From Yarrowia lipolytica (lineage: Eukaryota; Ascomycota; Dipodascomycetes; Dipodascales): a stretch of DNA of 64,000 nucleotides. Numbering within the stretch: the first letter of the stretch is position 1; each line of letters opens with the position of its first letter. The DNA lies in the NCBI RefSeq assembly GCF_001761485.1, contig NC_090773.1:2046001-2110000 (forward strand). The letters are read 5' to 3'. Under the pieces are notes generated by a model that saw nothing but the letters and a program-made list of their open reading frames with translations, did not search any database and was not told the origin of the DNA. A program made the translations under genes and the position numbers. Below, piece after piece: positions 12,201 to 24,655 of the stretch.

Positions 12201-12797
12201 GGCCACACCGAACTTCATAATGATGTTAATCTCCATACAATGGCGAACCTCCTTGCAATGGCGAATTCCTGCTGTGGCGAATCTCCCTGTTTGTAGGCGA
12301 GAAACTGCTCAACCCCTACCATCGGTGCCCCTGTCGAGCCCCTTTTGCCAGCCCTGTCGACAGTATACCACACCCTCACCCTCACCCGCGAGCCGTTGTC
12401 TCCTACATGGCCGCTCTACCTCCTGGCACAAGTCAGGTATTGGTCAGGTATAGACCAGGCATAAGTTCTGCCCGACAGCCTGGAGTCTAGGTACCCCTGA
12501 GATCGGGCAGGGACCTCTCAGGGTTGGGTGGGGTGCATCACAGGAACAGTTGCGCACCTGAAGCCCCAGGGGTATCCAGACATGCCAAGAGGCGTGGGCT
12601 GCTGTCCTGGATGGCCAGTTTCTTGTAGAATGATCAGTTGAAGTTCTGAATGGCCGTTCTGAAGAGTCGCAGTCTTATGACCAATACAAGTAACATCAGT
12701 CCGACTGTTGCTATGGACATGTTCTCCGGAGTCATGTTGTCTGTATTCAGCCATACGAGTACAAACACCGACTGTACTGTGCCGATTACTCATCAAG

Positions 12798-12870
12798 TCT
12801 CATCACTCACATGTCTCATCACTCACATGTCTCATCACTCACCATGTCTCATCACTCACCATGTCTCACC
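12798..12870. repeat. Minisatellite, 16-17-base unit
   Basis: Two 16-base copies (TCTCATCACTCACATG) are followed by two 17-base copies with one extra C, then a partial copy. Noncoding. Confidence 0.85.
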
Positions 12871-15464
12871 AAGGACACCATCACAGCCACCCCCACCAAG
12901 CTCACGTTGCTTGTTTCACCTCAAGCAAACTCGGGCTCATGGTTCAGATAAGACAGGTATGTGAGACACGTTCAACGCTGCGTTGCTTGGCTTGCAACAG
13001 TGGCGCGATGTCGACTTTGGAGAGCATGGAGTTGACTCTCAGGTGATAATGGCCAACAAAAGTCCGATACTAGCTTGCTATAACGTCTATAGCACAGCAA
13101 ACTAACCAGCCGAGTGATAGCTGATATCAGCTCATGCCCCGATTTTCCCGATGATGGTCTTCGTATTACTCCAGTAAACACGCGGATCGAGGTCCCGGTC
13201 TGGTCACACGGCTGGTTCCATGTGTTGTACAAGTAAATAGAAAAACACGTCGTGGTCATTCCAGCTGGGCCAAACTGCGGTGTTCTGGGCAATTCCAACG
13301 TCAAATAGGTGACCCAGATCTGTGGAATCCAGTACAAAAAATAAACAAATAAAACAACTTTTTGGTAATGAATCATTCATTAGATATTTTTATTTTTTTA
13401 GTGCCGATTTTCTGGGATTTTTCTGGGATATTCTCAACCTTTTTTCCGCCTCCGATTTTCACAGTCCCGTCGATTATCGTGGTGCAATCTGCTCCACACG
13501 AGAATTGAGCAAACTATTTTAAAACCGTAAAAATAAAATTTAAAAGATGGAAGAATAAAATAAATAAATAAACCAAAAGAAAATAAATAAAATCACTATT
13601 TAATCGGAAAAATATCCAAAAATTCCTGGTGATTGGCTCGTTGTCGTTAAAATATCAGAACGACACCCTTTCTCGTTGAAATCGTTAAAAATCGCCAGTT
13701 TCATTTTGCCTATTTTCACCATTTTAACCTCGGCCCATCAACTCCAGTCACCTCATGAGTCAAAAAGTGGTGAACGTGAATCGAGAAACGAAAAACGAGA
13801 ACGAGATCACCTCCTGGACCGAAATATCACCCGACCTTGGTCACAGGGCCATATGTGTGTTTTTTATCACCTTTTTCCCGTGTCCAACGTGGTGGCTCAT
13901 CGACACGATCGCACGTGACTCTGCGTCACCGACTTAATCGCTGCACGAACGTGATAATAATAAACTTTGTGGGGATGGCAGCCGGGGGGGGCGGGGGAGC
14001 CAGGAGGGTTGTGCGGGGACACGAGAGTGACGGTTGTGCAACGAGAGATGTGGACGACAAGAATTCTAGTCACGTGACAATCACCCCGTGAGGTGGTACG
14101 GCGCCTCTCCAGACTGCGCTCTCTTTGCCCATTACTAAGCCAGGCCGTTTTTTCCAGTTCCGAAAAATAGCCTTTGAAGAAGTCCCAATCAGGAACCCGG
14201 TCGGTTCCGGGTCTCCCGCTCCTTTGACCGAGTCGGACCTAAGACGCCGTGATGGAGCCGGTTTGTGCGATACGACGCATGGCACTGATTCTCCACGGTG
14301 TCGGTGTGGGGAAGATAGCAGGGAGAGAGATAAGACTGGATTGCGGAGGAGAGGGGTAACCAGGCACATTGTGGGGCCGTGCTGATGGTTGTATGATTTT
14401 ATGATTGTATGATTGTATGATTGTAGGATTGTATGCCTGATGCGAGTGTCCCCCTCTTTTTGAAGATCATGTGTTTTTTCCTGCTTTTCGGTTTGCAAAT
14501 CCATCCTTCTCGCCTGGTTCGGGGCCTTTTCCCCTTATTCTCACATTATCAGTGTCGATCGTGATTGTCCGCAGACCCTTGTCGTTGCACTTGTTTTTTC
14601 CCGTCAACGTGTGTAGAAAGAACTCTAAGTCCATGTGAATGAGACGGTGAGCAATCGACCAGAGTAGACCAACGCATCCGGATATTGATGTGAATTCGAG
14701 CTGGACCAGTCAACAAATCCGTCAACCTGCCAATCTGCAATCCACCATTCCGCAATCCGCAATCCGCAATCCGGAATCCGCAACCCACAATCAGCCAACC
14801 CGTCAATGTGCTCACTCAACCGTGGGCAGTTTTATCCGCCCGAGTTTTAGTTTGTCGCCTCGCCTCACATCGGTCGGTTTCTTCCTTGCCTTTTTCTTTG
14901 CCTTTTTCTTTACCTTTTTCCTCGCCTTATTTGCTGCCCCGTAGTGTCTCCCCCCACATTGCTCTGTCTCAGCGATCGACAGACCCAGTCGTGTGGTGGT
15001 GGTGTGCAGGCCACAGTTGCCGAGGCAGCTGGCCGGGCGTAAAGCGCGGCGTTTTTGGGAAATCCAAAGAGTGCAAAATGGTGCTGGCCACCGAGCGAGG
15101 AGACCCAGACCCCAAACCGCCCCAAACCGAGCCCCCATCGCCGCCTCCAGTCGCCTCCGCAATCGTAGCCCCTCCTGCTGCGCTCGGTACAACGGCGGAG
15201 AGTTTGGAAACCCAAAAGTCAGACCCTCCAAACTAGCTCAAACCGTAACCCTATGCGCAGCGGCAGAAGACCATCCGGGGACGACATGTATATATATATC
15301 CGGCCTGTCCTCAAAAAGATGCCAAAGTTACAAACATCAAGTAACAAAAACCTCCTCTGTTACAAACACCCAGTGACAACAAGAACCCAAGAACCCAAGA
15401 ACCCAAGGACCCGACAACCCGAGAATCCCCCAGTAACAACCCCCACAACCCCCATAACCCCACA

Positions 15465-15888
15465 ATGAACTCGCCAGCATACTCCGAAACCTCTTCTTCA
15501 TACTCGTCCTCGCCCGGCTCACCAGTGTTCCAGAACAACAACCTGCTGCCTCCTCCCCCGTCGCCCCAGATGAACGCGCAGTCGTTCCCCCAGCAGCTGG
15601 ACTTTTCGCTGCTCGAGGTGGCGGCCAAAAAGGCCGAGATGGGTATCATGATGGACGACCTGGAGGACCTTTCTTTGTAAGCGACAGATCATCCAGTATC
15701 GCTAGTTCCATCAACCATCCGCCACAACACTGATTGCTCCGTGGAACTGGGCCCAGCCTGAAGTCTGTCACCTCTCTCTGTCACCTCTCTCTGTCACCTC
15801 TCTCTGTCACTTCCCCTCTCTGACCAGACGCCGAAACCCAATCCTCAACGGCACTACATATGGCACATATGGCACATACGGTGCATAA
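15465..15888 (+). CDS. Hypothetical 90-residue protein, two exons
   Basis: Exon 1 is 15465-15676 and exon 2 is 15828-15888. The proposed 151-base intron starts GTAAGC and ends CTGACCAG after a CTCTCTGTCACC pyrimidine-rich repeat. The product is Ser/Pro/Gln-rich (about 1-45), then carries an acidic helix-like part (VAAKKAEMGIMMDDLEDLS), then LRRNPILNG and a GTY repeat tail. If the intron is kept, translation stops at its third to fifth bases and a 71-residue form results. A TATATATATATC element lies about 170 bases upstream and the ATG sits in CACAATG. I do not recognise a family. The frame is convincing, the second exon less so because GTAAGC is not the favoured donor here. Confidence 0.6.
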
Positions 15889-17915
<2,027 letters not shown>

Positions 17916-19151
17916 TCACATTTTGACCTTCTCCAAAACCCCTCCGATATCCCCGTCGAGTCGCACATCTGCCTCCCAGTCCTTGCCTTCGCCTCGGACA
18001 CCTCCCTTGTTCAACACCGCCACCTTTTTGCCTTGTTTGTAGAACTGTCGGACAAGATCAAAGGCTGAGAAAGTGGACAGAGACGTGCCAATAACCAGCA
18101 GCTGGTCGGACGACTCCAGCAGATCACGTGCGCGAGCCCGATCCGCCTCAGGCACACTTTCTCCAAAAAACACAATGGAGGGCTTCAAAACCCCGCCACA
18201 GTTGAGACATGGCGGAATGGCGACCCTGTCGTAGTCGATTTCCACGTCCAATTCCGCGTCTCCATCCGCGTTGAGTTGCTGTTGTCCACCAGGAGCAGCT
18301 TCATTCAGCTTGTTTCCAGAAATATCAAGCCGAGATTTGCTAGTCGAGTCGTCTAGAGATGCGAGAAATGGATTGGAAGAAGTCGGAGAACCCCCAGGAG
18401 TGACTGTGGCACCCGTGTTTGTTTCCACCCTCGTTCCCGGATCTACAAACTGCGCCAGATCACTCTCGGTAGTCTTGTCCGTGGTAAATCCTCTCCCAGT
18501 CATGGCAGTCCCGGCCACAGCATCGTCTTTACTCCATCCATTGTCCTTGGCCATTCTGTCTTGGAAATCCTCTCGTGATGTCTGGTCTCCACAACTCAGA
18601 CAATGCACTCTATAGGCCGATCCGTGCAGTTCCACAAGTGCCGGAACCTCTCGACCAGCTCTCAGATCAGCCGACACGTTCACATTGTCCACAATGTCAC
18701 CGCCACTCACCTGGCTCAGCTTGTGTAAGCCGTCCACGTTCTGGGTAATGAGGCCCGAGATGTGGCCGCCCCTAAGCCAGCCTGTCAACACCTCATGAGC
18801 CACGTTTGGACGGGCCCACTTCAACGCCTGCTCGTAGCCGATCCACGCACGTGACCAGTACCGCTTGCGTTTGTGCTCGTCAGACACAAACTCGTGGTAC
18901 AGCGTCGGCTGGTGGTTTGGGTTGGTTGTGTATGTTCCTGTGGGTCCTCTGTAGTCTGGAAGGCCTGATGCTGTAGAGATGCCTGCGCCGGTTAGAATTG
19001 CCGTTTTTGTGTTTTTTGCCGTCAGGAAGCGCGACAGGGCCTTGGCGGCGGAGGCCACGTCCGTGTGTGTCGGCGTGTACGGCGTGTTTTCGAACTTTGG
19101 TATTCTCAGCTTCATTATGGATGAGACTAGCTCCAATGTCGCGATGTTCAT
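17916..19151 (-). CDS. Class II (SIRT4-type) sirtuin, NAD-dependent lysine deacylase
   Basis: A 411-residue sirtuin if started at the ATG at 19151; a second ATG at 19115 would give 399. The frame upstream of 19151 has no ATG. Visible motifs: NAD site GAGIS then GLPDYRG (about 56-69), TQNVDGLH (about 137-143), catalytic His in ELHGS (about 176), zinc Cys pairs CLSC (184/187) and CLNC (315/318), and LKPSIVFFGE. These are class II features, a group that includes mitochondrial SIRT4. Unusual: about 125 residues lie between the two zinc pairs, rich in Asp, Ser and Gly, where most class II members have about 50. Targeting to mitochondria is inferred from the family; the short basic start is only suggestive. 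It removes acyl groups from lysine using NAD. Confidence 0.9.
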   Translation of the reverse strand: MNIATLELVSSIMKLRIPKFENTPYTPTHTDVASAAKALSRFLTAKNTKTAILTGAGISTASGLPDYRGPTGTYTTNPNHQPTLYHEFVSDEHKRKRYWSRAWIGYEQALKWARPNVAHEVLTGWLRGGHISGLITQNVDGLHKLSQVSGGDIVDNVNVSADLRAGREVPALVELHGSAYRVHCLSCGDQTSREDFQDRMAKDNGWSKDDAVAGTAMTGRGFTTDKTTESDLAQFVDPGTRVETNTGATVTPGGSPTSSNPFLASLDDSTSKSRLDISGNKLNEAAPGGQQQLNADGDAELDVEIDYDRVAIPPCLNCGGVLKPSIVFFGESVPEADRARARDLLESSDQLLVIGTSLSTFSAFDLVRQFYKQGKKVAVLNKGGVRGEGKDWEADVRLDGDIGGVLEKVKM

Positions 19152-19831
19152 AGGTGGAGGTGAGCCTTGCACATATCGAAAGCTTAATAGTTGGAGAGGT
19201 GGTGGCGGACATGGGAGAGGTCTGAGAGACGAAATGATTGTATATTTGGAATCAGCGTAACGAAATGTATACACACGCGACTTGGATTCCTTGTTGGAGC
19301 TACCGCTCGCGGGTAGAGAAGGAAGACATGAGCGAGCTCGATAAGCTTAATTGATACATGATGACAGGAGCACATGTTTCTGCCTGGCACCGCGGATCCT
19401 GAAAGCAACGGTCATACTCCATGTCTGGTTGATATCACCGGGCCGGGCATCGTAGAGAAGCAGAAGTATTTATATCTGAAAGCCATACCTCAAGTCGACT
19501 CTCAGACGCTTCGTACACTCAAGCCGACTCTCAGACGCTTCAAGTCCCCTCGTACAGGGTCTACGAGTTTGGTATGAGTTAGGTACATATGGTACATACA
19601 GTACAATACGACACTCGCCCAATCATTGACACTGTCGGTTGAATACCCCAATGGTTCTCCCTCAACACCTACAGAATGCATTGGAGACCACTGACACATG
19701 AAATCCCTTGTAATCGTATTTTCCATTCATTATCTATATCGTATCACATCATGTCATTAGTCATCAATCGTTCAGTGGAAGGTCCACCAATGGCGCTATT
19801 GTCGAGTTGGTGGTGTCCGTCTTCAACATCT
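19152..19831. other. Intergenic between sirtuin and SRX1
   Basis: Promoter region of the sirtuin gene followed by the downstream region of SRX1. A CTCAGACGCTTC motif is duplicated near 19500-19540. No gene is supported. Confidence 0.45.
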
Positions 19832-20182
19832 CTAGATTCTCTCAAGCAAGGTCTCAGCACTGGATCCAAGATACAACTTGAGCTGGTCAACAGTGCACGG
19901 AATCAACCGACAAAGAATCTTGTCCGTGTTTAACCTGTCATAAGCCTGGAATCGGTGGCAGCCTCCAAAGGCGAAATAGTGGGTCTTTCCGTTTCGTCGA
20001 ATCACCAACACATCTGGAGGAGGCAAGGCAGACTCGTCCGACTCGCTGGACTTGTGTTCATGGGCCTTGAGCGTCTCGATCATCTTGGAGATTTTCTCCT
20101 CGTCCAGAACGGGCGGAATGGGTCTGGAAATCTCCTTGAGAGGGAGATATTCCGTTTTCGCCAGGGTGGTTTGCATGGACAT
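19832..20182 (-). CDS. SRX1: Sulfiredoxin
   Basis: A 116-residue sulfiredoxin, which uses ATP to reduce hyperoxidised (sulfinic) peroxiredoxin and so resets the peroxide defence. The family signature FAFGGCHRFQAYDRL is present, with catalytic Cys at about residue 75. The start at 20182 is chosen because a TATA box lies at 20258-20264, inside a longer open frame that runs up to 20293; starting at 20293 would put the promoter inside the coding region. Length fits the family (S. cerevisiae Srx1, 127). In other yeasts the gene is induced by peroxide, but no such site was identified here. Confidence 0.93.
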   Translation of the reverse strand: MSMQTTLAKTEYLPLKEISRPIPPVLDEEKISKMIETLKAHEHKSSESDESALPPPDVLVIRRNGKTHYFAFGGCHRFQAYDRLNTDKILCRLIPCTVDQLKLYLGSSAETLLERI

Positions 20183-21643
20183 TGTGATATGTGGTATTTG
20201 GCAACGGCTCTCGTGATGGATGGTCGTTTGTCCTTGTCGTTGCCCGCCCTGGCTCCCTATATATGCTCCTTGGTTGCTGCTTTGTAATGTCAATTATAAG
20301 TCAGTCATTAGTTGCAGTTATTAGTAAAGCGGTCTAGACTTGGGCCGGGTAACTTTGAGCCAGAACCGTGGTTGCAGTGGAACCACGAGTACAACTACTG
20401 TACAGTACAGCACCCACAGGTTGTACGGGTTGTTGGCTTTGTTCGCTGCCTGTGGCGCCGACATCTCGTGCGGTCACGTGACACGACGGGCCCCGTTTTC
20501 GCTCCCCCGTCTGTTGACGGAAGGTTGTGGAATGTTCTGGAACTTTTCATCCGTGCGAGGAAACGGCCACGAGTCGCCCACTCCAACTCCAACTCCCCGA
20601 CTCCTGTCGATATCCGAGCACCCGCAGCCCTAACCGCGACGCTCGTTCCGGCTCCGATTTCTCGGCCAAGTGCCGTCTCCACAAGACCGAGGAAGGTAAA
20701 CTCTCTGTTCACGTGGGGCTGAAGAAAGGCCAGCTCACGGTGGTGGAGTTGCAATGGAGGCGGCAGCTGAATAGACCTTGCAAGTAAGGGGTACCTGACG
20801 GGAATGTGGGAATATGGGACACAAATTGACTCGCAAACTTGCAACATGCGTCCAGTGTACCCCGGATAACACCATTAGTGTGGCTAATAGCGAGGATGGG
20901 GACTTGGAGGGATGGGTTCGCAGGGATGGACTCGGAGGGATGGACGCGAATGGCGTGGAGGGCTCGGATGGCGCGGAGGGTTCGGAGATGGGTCCAGGGC
21001 CAAAAATCCGGTTTAAAAAGGTGGATATGGTCGATTGTAGGCTCAATGGCTAGATCGATACATTGGTTTGTGTGTTGTGAGTGGGTCCGACCCGATACAT
21101 GTGTGAACATGATGTAACCGTGGTGTATATGGTATAGCTTATAGACGATACGGAAATATCGGAGATAGAGCGAAGGGGCCATTGACGGGAGGACACCGGG
21201 AGAATCGGTGGTGACATGGGATAATTGCAGGTTGACAACCGTCGCCAACGCTTTTGCCCGCCCATTATCTCCTCTAAACAGCTCAATTAAATGTCTCTGT
21301 TTTTTCGAGTCCACGCCAAAGTGGTCCTTCTGTTCATAAACTTCACATGCACATCTGAGCGGATGTGTGGGAGATGTTATCGCCGAGGCAGTTCAGAACG
21401 GCGAATAATGATCGGAATGGCGCGGGAAAAAGGCGAAATGAATTCGATTCTCGGGAAGAGTCCGGTTATCGACCCAGATGTCTCTCCGCTCCTCCATTTG
21501 CGCCCCCATCTCCCTCTCCATCCTGCATTGCGCCATTAACTCTAAAACCCATTGAGTTGTGTCTGCACGCTGGCCTCTCATTTGCCATTTAAACCCGTCC
21601 AGTCCCACCCAGCGACCTTCCCCAACTCCACATCACATCAAAA
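20183..21643. other. Intergenic between SRX1 and MDH1
   Basis: About 1.4 kb. It contains the SRX1 promoter on the left and the MDH1 promoter on the right (CCCAAC and CATCACATCAAAA leader). Frames on both strands around 20395-21314 overlap one another and show no recognised domain, so none is called. A GGATGG/CGGAGG-type short repeat occurs at about 20900-20990. Confidence 0.45.
20258..20264 (-). promoter_or_regulatory. TATA box of SRX1
   Basis: On the reverse strand ATATATAG lies about 75-80 bases before the start codon at 20182. It decides the start choice against the longer frame. Confidence 0.55.
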
Positions 21644-22657
21644 ATGTTCCAACCCCGAGTTACCGCCCCCCTGCGATCCTTCTCCACCTCCGCTGCCCGA
21701 CAGCACAAGGTTGTCGTCCTTGGCGCCAACGGAGGCATTGGCCAGCCCCTGTCTCTGCTGCTCAAGCTCAACAAGAACGTGACCGACCTCGGTCTGTACG
21801 ATCTGCGAGGCGCCCCCGGCGTTGCTGCCGATGTCTCCCACATCCCCACCAACTCCACCGTGGCCGGCTACTCTCCCGACAACAACGGCATTGCCGAGGC
21901 CCTCAAGGGCGCCAAGCTGGTGCTGATCCCCGCCGGTGTCCCCCGAAAGCCCGGCATGACCCGAGACGATCTGTTCAACACCAACGCCTCCATTGTGCGA
22001 GACCTGGCCAAGGCCGTCGGTGAGCACGCCCCCGACGCCTTTGTCGGAGTCATTGCTAACCCCGTCAACTCCACCGTCCCCATTGTCGCCGAGGTGCTCA
22101 AGTCCAAGGGCAAGTACGACCCCAAGAAGCTCTTCGGTGTCACCACCCTCGACGTCATCCGAGCCGAGCGATTCGTCTCCCAGCTCGAGCACACCAACCC
22201 CACCAAGGAGTACTTCCCCGTTGTTGGCGGCCACTCCGGTGTCACCATTGTCCCCCTCGTGTCCCAGTCCGACCACCCCGACATTGCCGGTGAGGCTCGA
22301 GACAAGCTTGTCCACCGAATCCAGTTTGGCGGTGACGAGGTTGTCAAGGCCAAGGACGGTGCCGGATCCGCCACCCTTTCCATGGCCCAGGCTGCCGCCC
22401 GATTCGCCGACTCTCTCCTCCGAGGTGTCAACGGCGAGAAGGACGTTGTTGAGCCCACTTTCGTCGACTCTCCTCTGTTCAAGGGTGAGGGCATCGACTT
22501 CTTCTCCACCAAGGTCACTCTTGGCCCTAACGGTGTTGAGGAGATCCACCCCATCGGAAAGGTCAACGAGTACGAGGAGAAGCTCATCGAGGCTGCCAAG
22601 GCCGATCTCAAGAAGAACATTGAGAAGGGTGTCAACTTTGTCAAGCAGAACCCTTAA
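21644..22657 (+). CDS. MDH1: Mitochondrial malate dehydrogenase
   Basis: The 337-residue enzyme interconverts malate and oxaloacetate with NAD in the citric-acid cycle of the matrix. Residues 1-20 are rich in Arg and Ser, a typical mitochondrial presequence. The NAD-binding loop VLGANGGIG is at about 25-33. Substrate-binding Arg residues are in [10 protein letters not shown] (101, 107), and the catalytic His is in GGHSGV (about 197). Codon use is among the most biased in the window, as expected of an abundant enzyme, and this creates long antisense frames that are not genes. No intron is needed. Length matches the family (S. cerevisiae Mdh1, 334). Confidence 0.97.
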   Translation: MFQPRVTAPLRSFSTSAARQHKVVVLGANGGIGQPLSLLLKLNKNVTDLGLYDLRGAPGVAADVSHIPTNSTVAGYSPDNNGIAEALKGAKLVLIPAGVPRKPGMTRDDLFNTNASIVRDLAKAVGEHAPDAFVGVIANPVNSTVPIVAEVLKSKGKYDPKKLFGVTTLDVIRAERFVSQLEHTNPTKEYFPVVGGHSGVTIVPLVSQSDHPDIAGEARDKLVHRIQFGGDEVVKAKDGAGSATLSMAQAAARFADSLLRGVNGEKDVVEPTFVDSPLFKGEGIDFFSTKVTLGPNGVEEIHPIGKVNEYEEKLIEAAKADLKKNIEKGVNFVKQNP

Positions 22658-23526
22658 GGGACTGATGATGTAATGATTATATGACATGAGATAAGCGAGC
22701 TAGTACCGTAGTTGTAGGTATGTACGAGTATAGTGACCAGCTGGGATATAGAGAGCTCATGGTTATCCATCGAGACAAGACTGAGGGCATGTTTGAAGTC
22801 TCAGACGATTGGAGTCCGGGACGAGACGTGACGAAAAGTAGGATTTTCCTTTGTCGTCGTGCGTTCTACAATCAATGGGACACAACTCGGCGGGGGAGTG
22901 CAAGTGCAGAACAAGTGCAGAACAAGTGTCAGTATCTCGACGATTTGGTGTCAGGATTGATTCTAACGTCAACTCCAAAAAAAAATGATACCCACCTTCT
23001 CTATGAGGAACCATAGCTCGATTTCCAAGCCGACTCCAGTGCACCTATTACTTGAAAAAGCCAGTAATCTAACTTTATAGTTGATACATTAGTTGAAGAC
23101 TCAGTATAGTAGGTAGCTTCCATTATCTCCATGAATCATAACCAAATGGGAAAAACCAACCTACCATATCAATCTGCAAAGTTATCCAAACTAAGCAACC
23201 GTTTTGCCCTTGTCATATAACCATCCATCCACTCTCTAAACTGCACTTGAATTGCTCCAATCAACCTTGCCATATTGATCATGCTCGATCTCAGGCGGCG
23301 TCCCATAGAGGCTGATAATTGGTTGTTTTGGAGACTTTGAAACGCCAAACATGGTATTTCGACCTCGTTAACTTGATTCCCGCCGTCAAAATTCCAATTG
23401 AACACAAAACCACCACTCCACAGCCTCCCCCTATCCGGGTCTTGTTCGTTTAGAGTTACCACTTCGATATTGCTTGATATCAGCCTATTTAGTAAAGTTG
23501 ACCTCCTCTCATAACCACCCCACACA
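22658..23526. other. Intergenic between MDH1 and the chalcone-isomerase-fold gene
   Basis: About 870 bases. A minus-strand frame (23169 to about 23520) is open for about 115 codons and continues into the next gene's start in antisense. It has no recognised domain and no clear promoter, so it is not called. Confidence 0.45.
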
Positions 23527-24438
23527 ATGTTCCGAAACGCTTTGAAATCCGCTAGACAAGTGAAGGCTCCAGTGCGAGCGTTCTCGACCCGAGCCACCGC
23601 CGCTCGAGCTGTTCCCCGACCCTCAAACACCCTGCTGTTCTCCACTGCCGCCGCTTGTGCTGCTGGACTGTCTCTCTACTCGCTGTACACCCACCAGTCG
23701 ATTGCGCTGGACGAGAAGAAGGGCCCCATCATCCAGCCCACAGACTCGGTCCAGCCTCCCACCTCCACGCCGCCTTTCCCCACCAAGATGTCAGCTGACG
23801 GAAAGGAATGGTCGCTGCTGGGATGTGGAGTGCGACGAGTCTCCTTCCTGGGGTTCGACGTGTACGCCATCGGTCTGTACTTGCCCGAGTCGCAGAAGCG
23901 AGAGGTGCGGGAACTGCTGCAGTCCACGTCGGGCTTCCAGCAGGCCAACGGCGACGTGGAGGAGTTCAAAAAGTCGCTGCTGGACCCCGTCCACGGAGCC
24001 GCCAAGATCCGATGGCTGCTGGACCAGGGCATCGACATCCGAATCCGAATTGTGCCTGTGCGAAACACGGACTTTGGCCATCTCCGAGACGGCTTTGTGC
24101 GAACCATTCTCGCCCACCCCGAGGCTAAGGAGGCGTCCCAGAACAAGGAGTTTGCCGACGGCCTGTCCGAGCTCAAGACCATCTTCTCCCGAAAGATGTC
24201 GGTGCCCAAGCACAATATTCTGGTCATGAACCGCAAGGGTAACAACGGCGAGCTCAAGATCACCTACTACGACGCCAAGAGCGAGGCTGATCTGGGCGAG
24301 GGCTCCGAACTTGGAACTGTGCACAACCCCCAAGTTTCCGAGCTGCTTCTGCTCCAGTACCTCACTGGAAAGAAGCCCATCTCCGAGACCCTGCGAGACT
24401 CCGTCATCAACGGCCTTGTCACTGTTGCCATTGAGTAA
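23527..24438 (+). CDS. Mitochondrial chalcone-isomerase-fold protein (AIM18/AIM46 family)
   Basis: The 303-residue protein has a basic presequence (MFRNALKSARQ), a hydrophobic segment at about 38-55 (TAAACAAGLSLYSLYT) and then a chalcone-isomerase domain (about 95-300) with LLGCGVRRVSFLGFDVYAIGLYL. In budding yeast the relatives Aim18 and Aim46 are mitochondrial inner-membrane proteins of this fold; there is evidence that they bind heme and lack isomerase activity. Whether that holds here is inference. The start ATG is in CACACAATG. The two yeast paralogues cannot be told apart by eye. No intron. Confidence 0.88.
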   Translation: MFRNALKSARQVKAPVRAFSTRATAARAVPRPSNTLLFSTAAACAAGLSLYSLYTHQSIALDEKKGPIIQPTDSVQPPTSTPPFPTKMSADGKEWSLLGCGVRRVSFLGFDVYAIGLYLPESQKREVRELLQSTSGFQQANGDVEEFKKSLLDPVHGAAKIRWLLDQGIDIRIRIVPVRNTDFGHLRDGFVRTILAHPEAKEASQNKEFADGLSELKTIFSRKMSVPKHNILVMNRKGNNGELKITYYDAKSEADLGEGSELGTVHNPQVSELLLLQYLTGKKPISETLRDSVINGLVTVAIE

Positions 24439-24655
24439 TCCCATGGACCACCTACAACCGGCAGTTGGGTTCTCACAACCCCCACCATTGTCTTCTATTG
24501 ACAACCAGAGCATAGACGACTCTTGCTCTTGTATATAGTATGTAATAATCCATTGGATGTAACATGTACGTAGTTGGTTCAAACAACCCAACCCTAACCC
24601 CAAACATACATGATCCAGGCACGTGTTTGAACTTGTCTTCTTCATCAACTCCACC

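Larger units (their letters stand above)
7967..15464. other. 7.5 kb gene-poor interval
   Basis: No gene can be supported over 7.5 kb. Reading frames are short and give no recognised domain; frames around 10135-10660 and 11565-11810 are the most protein-like but lack family, promoter or splice support. Visible content: T/A homopolymer-rich tracts (8162-8200, 8302-8320, 8710-8770), TACTTG repeats (about 9035-9062), a 34-36-base repeat (9613-9740), AT-rich DNA at 11990-12200 and 13540-13610, a 16-17-base repeat (12798-12870), an ATGATTGT repeat near 14390-14430 and CGCAATC repeats near 14745-14795. It may hold regulatory, replication or decayed-element DNA. Confidence 0.45.

Noticed and set aside
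12798-12870. Short direct repeats as a CRISPR-like array
   Set aside because: Units are contiguous without spacers, and the genome is eukaryotic.
20709-21314. 201-codon minus-strand frame between SRX1 and MDH1
   Set aside because: Overlaps other frames on both strands, and no domain or leader supports it.
21638-22687. 349-codon minus-strand frame opposite MDH1
   Set aside because: A shadow of the strongly biased codon use of MDH1; it covers the same bases and has no family.
23169-23645. Minus-strand frame upstream of the chalcone-isomerase-fold gene
   Set aside because: It looks protein-like over about 115 codons but has no recognised domain, promoter or splice support, and its start overlaps the neighbouring gene's coding region.
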